Positions 9,172 through 17,997 of a stretch of 64,000 nucleotides of DNA are shown here, one piece after another; within the stretch, counting starts at the first letter, position 1; the number at the start of each line of letters is the position of its first letter. The stretch comes from Paraflavitalea soli (lineage in GTDB: Bacteria; Bacteroidota; Bacteroidia; Chitinophagales; Chitinophagaceae). A program made the position numbers and the translations under genes. The notes beneath the pieces are model-generated. The model had not been told where the DNA came from and searched no databases. It worked only from the letters and a program-made list of their open reading frames with translations. The stretch is from assembly GCF_003555545.1 (NCBI RefSeq), contig NZ_CP032157.1, forward strand, positions 8,374,546 through 8,438,545. Reading direction: 5' to 3'.

Positions 9172-9363
9172 GAGAATAAGGTATTAATTTTCAATGCTTC
9201 ATGAGTGAATAAATGATTTTTTAGTGTGCCAAATATAGTCGGCTGATAATCATTCACTTTGCGGTGGGTAGTCGCTATTGCCGGAAATCTTCCCGGACAG
9301 CGCTAAAGTCGCGGAAATTATTATTTTTGAAGGGTTTACCCAATGCGTTAATCAATCTACCAC

Positions 9364-9951
9364 ATGAAAATTGCTAAATCCAAGCACAAGAACGTTTTCT
9401 GCATAGAGGGCAACTGGACGAATGACCTGCGCGACAGGAGAAGTATCAAAACAGCCCTGGAATTCCTGGAGCATAATTCCTACAGTAAAAAGCACGTGCT
9501 GCATACGCACCGGCAATGTAGTTCCAAACAGGAGTTTGAGAACCTGGTGAAAGAATCCTGCTTAAAGCGATATGACCAATACAGTATTTTGTACCTCGCG
9601 TTTCACGGCAATGCGGGCCGCCTGCACGTAGGTAAGCGGGTGACGATGCGCCTGGAAGAAATTGCCGAAATGCTGGAAGGAAAAGCAGCCAATAAGATCA
9701 TTCACTTCGGCAGCTGCGAAACGATGTATGTGATGCGGCGGGAGCTCAACAGGTTTATGAAGCAAACGGGCGCCCTGGCCATATCGGGTTATGAGAACAC
9801 GATCGACTTTATGCCCAGCACTTTCCTCGACCTGCTCTATTTTCAGTTTTGCCAGCAATACCAGAAAATGTACCTGATCGAAAGGGATGTCAAACAATAT
9901 TATGGCAAGCTGGCGCGTGAGCTGGGTTTTAAAATGATCTACGAGAAATGA
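9364..9951 (+). CDS. Caspase/CHAT-like small protein of unknown function (DUF6642-like)
   Basis: The protein has 195 residues, no signal peptide and no membrane segment. I do not recognise a characterised homologue; it resembles proteins labelled DUF6642, from memory and unverified. Two spaced motifs are notable: LYLAFHGNAG with H81, and IIHFGSCETM with C118, followed by ALAISGYEN (137-145). A strand ending in H-G, then a strand ending in a Cys about 37 residues later, matches the catalytic His/Cys layout of caspase-fold (C14/CHAT) peptidases. Protease activity is an inference. The gene starts after a 230-base spacer and its last 4 bases overlap the start of the methyltransferase gene, so the two are translationally coupled. 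Confidence 0.75.
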   Translation: MKIAKSKHKNVFCIEGNWTNDLRDRRSIKTALEFLEHNSYSKKHVLHTHRQCSSKQEFENLVKESCLKRYDQYSILYLAFHGNAGRLHVGKRVTMRLEEIAEMLEGKAANKIIHFGSCETMYVMRRELNRFMKQTGALAISGYENTIDFMPSTFLDLLYFQFCQQYQKMYLIERDVKQYYGKLARELGFKMIYEK

Positions 9952-10466
9952 GTGAATACTTTTATAAAGAGATGGACTCTCCGGTGGGCCGGTTGAAACT
10001 GGTGGGCAGCGACAAAGGGCTTGCCGCCATACTTTGGGAAAATGATAACCCCCACCGGATAAAGGTAAGAACCTACACAGAAAATAATACGCACCCTGTA
10101 TTGCTGGAAGTAGAACGCCAGCTGAAGGAATATTTTGCCGGTAAGCGAACATCGTTCTCACTAGACCTTGATCCTGTTGGCACCGATTTTCAAAAAGCAG
10201 TATGGAATATTCTTTCCACGATACCGTTTGGTGAAACGAGAACGTACATGGGTATTGCCAAACAGCTGGGCAATACCAAGGCGGTACGCGCGGTTGGCGC
10301 TGCGAATGGAAGAAATCCTATTTCGATTGTGGTACCCTGTCACCGGGTTATCGGCAGCTCTGGTGAACTGACCGGTTTTGCCGGCGGGCTGGAAGCAAAA
10401 GCTACTTTGTTATCGCTGGAAGGCGTTAAAAACAATAAAACACAAATTGAATTGCCGCTGGAGTGA
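9948..10466 (+). CDS. ogt: Methylated-DNA--protein-cysteine S-methyltransferase
   Basis: The 172-residue protein transfers alkyl groups from O6-alkylguanine in DNA to its own cysteine. The active-site motif PCHRVIG is present with C131. The helix-turn-helix segment FQKAVWNILSTIPFGETRTY (81-100) and the asparagine hinge AANGRNP (118-124) are also clear. The length fits the single-domain Ogt/MGMT type without an AdaA methylphosphotriester domain. Its ATG overlaps the stop of the upstream caspase-like gene (ATGA). It converges on the hybrid sensor gene with 17 bases between the stops and no evident terminator. Confidence 0.96.
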   Translation: MSEYFYKEMDSPVGRLKLVGSDKGLAAILWENDNPHRIKVRTYTENNTHPVLLEVERQLKEYFAGKRTSFSLDLDPVGTDFQKAVWNILSTIPFGETRTYMGIAKQLGNTKAVRAVGAANGRNPISIVVPCHRVIGSSGELTGFAGGLEAKATLLSLEGVKNNKTQIELPLE

Positions 10467-10483
10467 TATTATAACCATCTTCT

Positions 10484-13400
10484 TCACTGATCCTTCAACG
10501 CTTCACCAGTATACTCGCTGGGTGTTGTACCAAACTGTTTTTTAAACTCCTTGCTGAAGTATTTACGGTCATTGTAGCCAACTGCCTGGGCTACCTCAAA
10601 TACGTTGAGTTGTTTTTCCCGCAACAGCTCTGCAGCCCGCTTCAGTCGTATGGATTTGATAAAGTCGTTGACCGACATATTGCTGACTGCCTTTATTTTC
10701 TTGTAGAGGATGGGGGCGCTCATGGCTACTTTTCTCGACAGCATGTCTACACCAAATTCCTGGTTGTCGAGGTTCTCTTCTACAATGCGCACCACCTGCT
10801 CCAGGAAGGCCTGTTCGATGGTATTTACCACCGGTTCTTTGGGAACGGGCACGGGAGTCGTGGGGCTAACAGCAGTATGTAATTGTTGCATGAACAGCCT
10901 GCGCCACTGTTCCCGGGCCAGCAGCAGGTTCCTGACATTCAGCTCCAGTACTTTGGTGCTGAAAGGTTTGGTCATGTAGATATTAGCGCCTGTTTCCAGT
11001 CCGCTCACATGATCGGTCTGGGTGCTCCTGGCAGTCAGTAAGATAACGGGTATATGGCTGGTGCGGTGGTCGGTCTTAATATGTCGGCAAAATTCGAAGC
11101 CATCCATTTGGGGCATCATCACATCGCTGATGATGATATCGGGAATTTCATGGACAGCCAGCTGCAAACCTTTAGCCCCATCGGGCGCTTCCAGTACATG
11201 GAACTGGCCTGCAAATTTTTCTTTGATGATATTCCTCAGTTCTACATTGTCTTCTACAATAAGCAGGGTAGGCTGCTGGCCCGCAGCTGGCTGCAGCTCA
11301 TTGGGCACCGGGTTGGCGGCAGGCAAGGCAGCAGGGATTGGAACAGGGGGCTGGTCAGTTGCTTTTACCTGGTTGAAATGCCGGTTGTCTTTGAACAGCC
11401 GTACAATGAAGGTGGTATGGCCGGTTTGATCATTGGCAGCCGGGATACTTTCGGCCGTGATGCTTCCCTTGTGAAGGAATACAATGTTTTTGGCCAGTGC
11501 CAACCCAATACCGTAACCGGTATTTTGCAAACCATGATCATCTACCTGGAAGAAGTTGGTAAAAACCTTATCGAGGTATTCAGCGGCAATGCCCCGGCCA
11601 TTGTCCATCACCTTTATGATCGCCTCGGTAGGGGTCTCTGTCACCTGCAGGGTGATCTGCCCGTTTTCTGGCGTGAAGCGCACAGCATTGGAAAGCAGGT
11701 TGAAGAATACTTTCTCCAGTTGCTCCCGGTCGAACCAAAGGAGTAATTGCGTTCCATCATAAATGAAGGAAGTGCTGATATTCTTTTTGAGGGCTATATC
11801 CTGGAAGCTATTGTAAATATCTTCGAGGAAGGGGATAAGGTCGTGTTGGGCCACCTGTAGTTTCAGGTGACCGGTTTCTGCTTTCCGGAAGTCCATCAAT
11901 TCGCTCACGAGCTTCAGGAGCCTGTTGGCGTTTTTATGGATGGAGTCAAGCTGCTGCCTGGCGAAACCGGAAGTATCTTCCGATTCCTGCATTTTTTCCA
12001 CCGGCGCCATGATGAGGGTAAGGTGTGTTCTGATCTCGTGCGATACATTGGTAAAGAAATTGAGTTTTACCTGGTGCAGTTCATCTTCTTTCTTGAACAG
12101 TTCCCTTAAGAATATATACCGGCTCAACAGGAAGATGATGCCGATGGCGATGAGGGTATAGATGATCCAGGCCCACCAGGTATTCCAGAAGGGTGGGAGC
12201 ACCTCGATCGGGAGTTGTATGGGATTGCTCCAGACACCATCGTTGTTGGCGCCCTTCACGATGAAATCATAATCGCCTGACGGCAGGTTTACATAGCTGG
12301 CAACGGGTGTATTGGTATACACCCAGTCCTTATCATATCCCTGCAATTTATAGGCGTAGGAATTCTTATTGCTCTTGATATAATTGATCAACGCAAATTC
12401 GAGGTTGATCACGTTCTGGTTGTGTTTTAAAGTAAGGTGATCAATGCCTGCTATGTTCTCTTTCAGCAGGCCGGTAGAATCACCGGGTACTATTTGTTTA
12501 TTGAAGAGCTTAAGGCCGGTAAGAACGGTATTGCCAGCCCTTGGGTTTGATACGATCTTATCCGGGGCAAACCAGGTGATGCCGTTGAATCCGCCGAAAT
12601 AAAATGCTCCTTTGCTGTCTTTGAAGAAGGAGTTGTAGTTAAAGGCATTGCCGGCGAGGCCGTCGCTCACGGTGAACAATTGCAGCTGATTTTGTGGTGG
12701 GTTGAATTTCAGCAGGCCATTGTCGCTGCTGAGCCAAAGGTTCTGCTGGTTGTCTTCAAGGATGCCAAAAATGTTGCGGCTGCTGATCTTCTCCGGTTGC
12801 GTGAGGTAGACTGGTTTCTGGCTTGATTCGTCAAACCTGGCGAGGCCGGCTTGCTGCAGGCCCCACCATACCTGGGTATATTTATCCTGCATCACACAAT
12901 TGACGATATTGTCGGATAGTTTTTGAATAGAATCGTTCCGGAGCAGGAACAGCCCGCTGTTGGTACTTATCCACAGGCGGTTCTTATCATCTTCGAAAAA
13001 GTATTTGGCGGTGTTGGCAAATACGGGATGGCTGGTAAGGGGAAGGTGAACGGGGGTAAGGCCCTGTGGCGATTTGTCATAGAGTTTAATGCCCATGGTA
13101 GAGCCTACCCACAATCTCCCTTTGGTGTCTTCATAGATGCTCACGATCTCTGCATTGAGATAGGCAGGATTGTTGTCTTCATAGAGGTAGCGGGTGAATT
13201 TTTTATGCACGGGGTCGAAGAGGTTCAGGCCGCCGCCATGGGTACCGCACCATATTTGACCCTGCCAGTCGCGGTACACCACTTTGATGAGGTTGGAGCC
13301 AATGCTGCCGGGATCGCCGGGATTGTGTCGGTAACTGGTGAAGCGGCCCGTACTGCGGTCGTAATAATTCAATCCTCCTCCTTCTGTACCTATCCACAGG

Positions 13401-14560
13401 TTTTTCTTCTCATCTTCGGTAATGCTGCTGATCACATTGTTGTTGAGAAAACCGGGTTCGTCTTTTTTACGAATGACGGAAAAGCGGGTGTTGACAGCAT
13501 ACGCATAATTGGCGCCTCCAAAGTAAGTGCCTATCCACATATTGCCGGTAAAATCCTGGAAGAGGCTATGCACACTGTTGTGGCTAAGGCTGCCCGGATC
13601 GGCATCGTTCTGCTGGTAGGAATACAATAGTTTGCCGGCTTCGTCGAGAATGCTAAGGCCTTCCTGGGTGCCCACCCACAGGTGACCCTCTTTATCCAGT
13701 AACACTTTGCGAATGGTGTTGCTGATAATGGACTGCGGGTCGTTGTTGTTGTGCAGAAAGTGGCTGAAGGTTTTTTGTTGCGCATCGTAGAGGTTGAGGC
13801 CATTGGAGTGGGTGCCCACCCAGAGTTTACCGTAGCGATCTTCTGCAAGGGATGTTACAAAGTCGGCGCTGATGCTGCGGGGATCAGCGGGCTGATGTTT
13901 GAAATGGATAAATTGCCGGCTGGCTCCTGTTTCCTGCATCAGGAGGAGACCGGCAGTTGCGCCAATCCAGAGGGCGCCATTCCTGTCCTGGTAAATGGTG
14001 CGCACGTTCCATTGCTGGTCGATGGCCTGCTGGCCGGGCAGTAATACGGGCTGCAGCACGCCGGGCAGTGCGGCATCCACTACAAACAACCCATAATCTG
14101 TACCGGCCCAGATCCTTCCTTTCCGGTCTTCATACAACACATAAAAGGCAAGGGGCTTTTCTATGGGCGACTTGATCCTGGTAAAGCGGTCGAGCCGGGC
14201 ATCATACCTGTTGAGTCCATCCTGGGTGCCTGCCCACATATTCTTACGGGAGTCGTTGAGCAGGGCCAGTACGCTGTTAGCAGAAAGGGTGGTACTGTCA
14301 TTGGGCCGGGACTGGTATTGTTTGATGCGGTAACCATCGTAGCGGTTCAATCCATTGGGGGTGCCTATCCAGATAAAGCCGAGGTTGTCCTGGCTAATGG
14401 CGATGACGGCATTTTGGGAGAGCCCATGCTCCACGGTCAGGTGCCGGAAGGCAGCCTGCTGGGCCATGCAGGGTAAAAGACCGGCCAACAGTAAGGCGGC
14501 CAGCAGTACGGGGTACAGGATCGAGGGCCTGGTATACTTCTTCATATAGGGCAACTTCAT
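10484..14560 (-). CDS. Hybrid two-component system sensor/regulator (HTCS) with AraC output
   Basis: This 1358-residue one-protein signalling system starts with a signal peptide (to about 33). It has a large periplasmic part of two-component propeller repeats (repeated GKLWVGTHSNGLNLYD-type units, about 40-700) and a Y_Y_Y domain (about 725-790). A membrane helix follows (about 795-817), then HisKA with SHEIRTHLTLI (phospho-acceptor H841), HATPase (N958, DNGRGI, GYGIGLAL), a receiver domain (D1146, K1198) and a C-terminal AraC helix-turn-helix (about 1255-1353). The family senses oligosaccharides in the periplasm and activates polysaccharide-use operons. It is divergent from the cytochrome/SusCD run. 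A second ATG at 14545 (MKKYTRPS) is also a plausible start. Confidence 0.95.
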   Translation of the reverse strand: MKLPYMKKYTRPSILYPVLLAALLLAGLLPCMAQQAAFRHLTVEHGLSQNAVIAISQDNLGFIWIGTPNGLNRYDGYRIKQYQSRPNDSTTLSANSVLALLNDSRKNMWAGTQDGLNRYDARLDRFTRIKSPIEKPLAFYVLYEDRKGRIWAGTDYGLFVVDAALPGVLQPVLLPGQQAIDQQWNVRTIYQDRNGALWIGATAGLLLMQETGASRQFIHFKHQPADPRSISADFVTSLAEDRYGKLWVGTHSNGLNLYDAQQKTFSHFLHNNNDPQSIISNTIRKVLLDKEGHLWVGTQEGLSILDEAGKLLYSYQQNDADPGSLSHNSVHSLFQDFTGNMWIGTYFGGANYAYAVNTRFSVIRKKDEPGFLNNNVISSITEDEKKNLWIGTEGGGLNYYDRSTGRFTSYRHNPGDPGSIGSNLIKVVYRDWQGQIWCGTHGGGLNLFDPVHKKFTRYLYEDNNPAYLNAEIVSIYEDTKGRLWVGSTMGIKLYDKSPQGLTPVHLPLTSHPVFANTAKYFFEDDKNRLWISTNSGLFLLRNDSIQKLSDNIVNCVMQDKYTQVWWGLQQAGLARFDESSQKPVYLTQPEKISSRNIFGILEDNQQNLWLSSDNGLLKFNPPQNQLQLFTVSDGLAGNAFNYNSFFKDSKGAFYFGGFNGITWFAPDKIVSNPRAGNTVLTGLKLFNKQIVPGDSTGLLKENIAGIDHLTLKHNQNVINLEFALINYIKSNKNSYAYKLQGYDKDWVYTNTPVASYVNLPSGDYDFIVKGANNDGVWSNPIQLPIEVLPPFWNTWWAWIIYTLIAIGIIFLLSRYIFLRELFKKEDELHQVKLNFFTNVSHEIRTHLTLIMAPVEKMQESEDTSGFARQQLDSIHKNANRLLKLVSELMDFRKAETGHLKLQVAQHDLIPFLEDIYNSFQDIALKKNISTSFIYDGTQLLLWFDREQLEKVFFNLLSNAVRFTPENGQITLQVTETPTEAIIKVMDNGRGIAAEYLDKVFTNFFQVDDHGLQNTGYGIGLALAKNIVFLHKGSITAESIPAANDQTGHTTFIVRLFKDNRHFNQVKATDQPPVPIPAALPAANPVPNELQPAAGQQPTLLIVEDNVELRNIIKEKFAGQFHVLEAPDGAKGLQLAVHEIPDIIISDVMMPQMDGFEFCRHIKTDHRTSHIPVILLTARSTQTDHVSGLETGANIYMTKPFSTKVLELNVRNLLLAREQWRRLFMQQLHTAVSPTTPVPVPKEPVVNTIEQAFLEQVVRIVEENLDNQEFGVDMLSRKVAMSAPILYKKIKAVSNMSVNDFIKSIRLKRAAELLREKQLNVFEVAQAVGYNDRKYFSKEFKKQFGTTPSEYTGEALKDQ

Positions 14561-14634
14561 CAGTTTTAATCCAGGTATAGGTGGTGTTATTATAAATTTA
14601 CGGTTGTTAACCAGTATGATGTGCCGGTTTTAGG

Positions 14635-14669
14635 ATATTCCCCCTAATTTTTTAAAATAGTCCCCCGGT
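14635..14669. promoter_or_regulatory. Candidate HTCS binding site, copy 1
   Basis: The sequence contains ATATTCCCCC and, 22 bases later, a second TCCCCC block, that is TTCCCCC/GTCCCCC spaced by two helical turns, which is typical of AraC-type direct repeats. It lies in the divergent spacer between the HTCS gene and the cytochrome operon. Its first 32 bases match the sequence at 22045 before the SusC gene at 25 positions. Binding by the HTCS is an inference. Confidence 0.5.
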
Positions 14670-14763
14670 ATATGGCGTGGACTGTGGTACATTCGGGAAG
14701 GCCGGGATCAGGAAAATGGTTGCGGCAAAATAAACGTCTCATCTAAAAGGCGCCATATTGAAA

Positions 14764-17700
14764 ATGAAACTACGATTGAACAGAGGTCTCCTGGTGGTAG
14801 CGTGTCTCGCACTGCTTATTTTCATCGTCACTCAAGTGGGTATGGGAGGGAATTTGAATATTCCTGCCGATGTAAAGGAGGCCATGGCTGCACTCCCCGG
14901 GCAGCTGGATTATAATATACATGTAAAAAAGATCCTTTCTGATAAATGCTTCAGTTGTCATGGTCCCGATGCAGCCAAACAGAAAGGGGACCTCCGGCTC
15001 GATCTGGCCGATGCGGCTTATAACAAGAAGACGGAAAGCGGGCTGCGGGCCATCCGGGCGGGCAGTATTGCGCGCAGTGAAGTGGCGCACCGCATTTTGA
15101 GTGAGGATAAAGCGTACAGGATGCCTACGCCTGCCTCACACCTGTCGCTGACGGTAGAAGAAAAGGCGACCATCCTGCAATGGATTGACCAGGGGGCCCA
15201 ATATGCGCCGCATTGGGCATTCGTAGCACCTAAGAAGGCGCCTTTGCCGGATGTGAAAACGGAAGGCTGGGTGAAGAATGATATTGACCGGTTTGTATTG
15301 AGCCGGCTGGAAAAGGAAGGATTAACGCCTTCGGCGGAAGCCGACCGGGAAACGCTCATACGTCGCGTGAGCTTTGACCTGACGGGCTTACCGCCTTCCA
15401 TCGCGGAGATCGATGCATTCCTGCAGGACAAGAGAGCAGATGCTTATGAAAAAATGGTAGACCATTACCTGCAGTCACCGCGATACGGAGAACGGATGGC
15501 AGCCTACTGGCTGGATGTAGCCCGGTTTGCCGATAGTCATGGTTATCTCGACGACAAACACCGGGATGCTTCGCCCTGGCGGGATTGGGTGATCAATGCT
15601 TATAATAAGAACCTGCCTTATGATCAGTTCATTACCTGGCAGCTGGCGGGTGACCTGTTGCCGCATGCTACGCGGGAACAGATACTGGCCACGGGTTTCA
15701 ACCGCAACCACAAGCAAAATTCAGAGGCGGGCATTATACCGGAGGAGTTCAGGGTGGAATATGTGGTAGACCGTACGAATACGCTGGGCAGTTCGGTGAT
15801 GGGACTTACGGTGAGCTGCGCCAAATGCCATGACCATAAATATGATCCGATCAGTCAGAAGGATTACTTCTCGCTGTTTGCTTTTTTCAATAGTACGTTC
15901 GAACTGGGTAGTTCCAATTATGGTGCTGATAATAATATCGTACCGGGCCCCACTTTGTTGTTGCTGGACAAAGAGAAAGAGCAGCAGCTTGGGCAGCTCC
16001 ATGCGCTCATCAGCAGGCTACAGGCAAAACAGGTAGTGGCTGCGCAGGAAGCACCGCAGCAATCCCTGCAGCAAAAAGTACTGGCTTCGCTTCCCTTTGA
16101 TAAAACAGCATCGCTCAATACATATACGGGCAAAAAGATGGAAGTAACCAGGGCCTTCCGCAACGAAGTGCAGCCATTGCTGTCTGCAAAAACCACGGAG
16201 GAGAAACTGGTAAAAGGGGTGGCCGGGCAGGCTTTGCAGCTGGAAGAGGGTACGCTGGTATACCTGCCTCCTTATAAGACAGGTTATTTTGAAAGGTATG
16301 AGCCGTTCTCTTTCAGTATCTGGGTCAATGTGCCGAAGCAATATGAAGAAGCAGCGATCGTACACCATAGTGATCCGCGTCGATATGGTTTCCAGGGCTA
16401 TGACCTGGTGCTGAAGAACAACCAGCTTAATTTTCGCCTGATGCATGCTTTCCCACACGATGCAATCAGTGTACTGACGAGTGCTACGCTCGACAGCAAT
16501 CGCTGGTACCATGTGGCGGTGAGTTATGATGGCAGCAGCAGCGCAAAAGGGGTATCTATTTATCTCGATGGCAAACCTGTACAACTGCAAACAGAATACG
16601 ATCACCTGCAAAAAAATATCAAGCCTTTTCCCAATGTGCACAAAGTAGTGGCTTTTCATGGGCTGGCTTTTGGCGCCCGGGAACTGGAGCGTACGATGAA
16701 GGGAGGTATGCTGGATCAGTTCTGTCTTTTTGATGGTACGATGAATGCGCAGGAAGCGGCGTATTTGTACAATAACAAAGCGGTGGCCTTTGCACCACGG
16801 AACCCTGCGGCATTCAGGAAGCAACCCGACAGTTTGCAGCTGGCGCGCATGCAGGAGACAATGATCTACGATTCTACACAGGAAGTAATGGTAATGGGCG
16901 ACCTGCCCAGGCCGCGCAAAACACATGTGTTGCTGCGGGGCGTGTATGATAAATATGGCGATGAGGTGGAGCCTTCCACACCGAAGGCCATCCTGCCCTT
17001 TCCGGTCGATTTTCCGCGGAACAGGAAGGGGCTGGCCGAATGGCTGTTCCTGCCTGAACATCCGCTTACGGCGCGGATCGCGGTAAACCGCATCTGGGAA
17101 ATGTATTTTGGCCGGGGGATCGTAAAGACCTCGGATGATTTTGGCAACCAGGGTGAAATGCCTACGCATCCTGCCCTGTTGGATTACCTGGCTATCCGGT
17201 ACCGTGAGGGTGGCTGGAATACGAAAGCATTGCAGAAGTTTATTATGATGAGCGCTACTTACCGTCAGCAATCGGTGGTGCGGCCGGAGCTGTTGCAGCG
17301 TGATCCGGAGAATAAATTACTGGCGCGCAGCGCACGCTTCAAAATGCCGGCAGAAATGATACGGGACAATGCGCTGGCAACCGGCGGCCTGTTAAGTGAC
17401 AAGATCGGCGGTCCCAGTGTATATCCTTACCAGCCACCGGGCCTGTGGGAAGCATTGAGTGATAAGAGCTGGAAATATGTATACAAAGAATCGGTGGGAG
17501 AGGACCTGTTCCGCCGCAGCATTTATACGATCGTGAAGCGGTCGAGCCCGCCCCCTTTTATGTTGATCTTCGATGCACCGGACAGGAATTTCTGTACGGT
17601 AAAAAGATCGGTATCAAGCTCACCCTTGCAGGCGCTGGCCTTGTTGAATGACCCCACTTTCATTGAAGCCTCCAAATACATTGCAGGCCGTATGATGCAG

Positions 17701-17970
17701 GAAGGCGGTAAGGAAGTGCGGGAGCAATTGGTATACGGCTTCCGGCTGGTGACAGGTCGAAGGCCCGACGCCCAGGAGATGGCACTGCTGACAAAAATGT
17801 ATGGAGAGGAATATGCACTGTATACCAAGCAGCCTGGTAAAGCAGTGAAAATATTGTCGGTAGGCCGCGCGCAGCAGCCGCTGAAGACGGAGGGGCTGGC
17901 GCAAACTGCTGCCTGTGTAGATGTAGTGATGGCGCTGATCAACACGGATGAATTCATTACGCGGAAATAA
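14764..17970 (+). CDS. Planctomycete-type cytochrome c with DUF1549, LamG-like and DUF1553 domains
   Basis: ATG at 14764 is chosen over the TTG at 14758, giving 1068 residues. After a signal anchor (about 5-28) comes a PSCyt1 cytochrome domain with haem motif CFSCH (62-66). A PSCyt2/DUF1549 domain follows (IDRFVLSRLEKEGL, RRVSFDLTGLPPS, and a second CxxCH in VSCAKCHDHKYDPIS). A LamG/concanavalin-like insert (about 470-690; WYHVAVSYDG, GVSIYLDGKPV) precedes a PSD1/DUF1553 domain (HPLTARIAVNRIWEMYFGRG, FDAPDRNFCTVKRS). Such proteins abound in Planctomycetes and occur in Bacteroidota glycan loci; their chemistry is not established. It heads a plus-strand operon with a DUF1501 gene 27 bases downstream, the classic partner. 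Confidence 0.93.
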   Translation: MKLRLNRGLLVVACLALLIFIVTQVGMGGNLNIPADVKEAMAALPGQLDYNIHVKKILSDKCFSCHGPDAAKQKGDLRLDLADAAYNKKTESGLRAIRAGSIARSEVAHRILSEDKAYRMPTPASHLSLTVEEKATILQWIDQGAQYAPHWAFVAPKKAPLPDVKTEGWVKNDIDRFVLSRLEKEGLTPSAEADRETLIRRVSFDLTGLPPSIAEIDAFLQDKRADAYEKMVDHYLQSPRYGERMAAYWLDVARFADSHGYLDDKHRDASPWRDWVINAYNKNLPYDQFITWQLAGDLLPHATREQILATGFNRNHKQNSEAGIIPEEFRVEYVVDRTNTLGSSVMGLTVSCAKCHDHKYDPISQKDYFSLFAFFNSTFELGSSNYGADNNIVPGPTLLLLDKEKEQQLGQLHALISRLQAKQVVAAQEAPQQSLQQKVLASLPFDKTASLNTYTGKKMEVTRAFRNEVQPLLSAKTTEEKLVKGVAGQALQLEEGTLVYLPPYKTGYFERYEPFSFSIWVNVPKQYEEAAIVHHSDPRRYGFQGYDLVLKNNQLNFRLMHAFPHDAISVLTSATLDSNRWYHVAVSYDGSSSAKGVSIYLDGKPVQLQTEYDHLQKNIKPFPNVHKVVAFHGLAFGARELERTMKGGMLDQFCLFDGTMNAQEAAYLYNNKAVAFAPRNPAAFRKQPDSLQLARMQETMIYDSTQEVMVMGDLPRPRKTHVLLRGVYDKYGDEVEPSTPKAILPFPVDFPRNRKGLAEWLFLPEHPLTARIAVNRIWEMYFGRGIVKTSDDFGNQGEMPTHPALLDYLAIRYREGGWNTKALQKFIMMSATYRQQSVVRPELLQRDPENKLLARSARFKMPAEMIRDNALATGGLLSDKIGGPSVYPYQPPGLWEALSDKSWKYVYKESVGEDLFRRSIYTIVKRSSPPPFMLIFDAPDRNFCTVKRSVSSSPLQALALLNDPTFIEASKYIAGRMMQEGGKEVREQLVYGFRLVTGRRPDAQEMALLTKMYGEEYALYTKQPGKAVKILSVGRAQQPLKTEGLAQTAACVDVVMALINTDEFITRK

Positions 17971-17997
17971 TATTTCTAACTGATCAATTGGATACCC

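Noticed and set aside
9364-10466. Complete anti-phage defence island
   Set aside because: Only one caspase-like protein and a repair enzyme are present; no effector, sensor NTPase, nuclease or mobile gene is adjacent.
12923-13630. 235-residue plus-strand frame inside the hybrid sensor gene
   Set aside because: It is a shadow of the repeated propeller units; its apparent repeats mirror those of the true frame.
16018-17271. 417-residue open frame on the minus strand
   Set aside because: It is antisense to the DUF1549/1553 gene and reflects that gene's codon bias; no domain pattern is seen.
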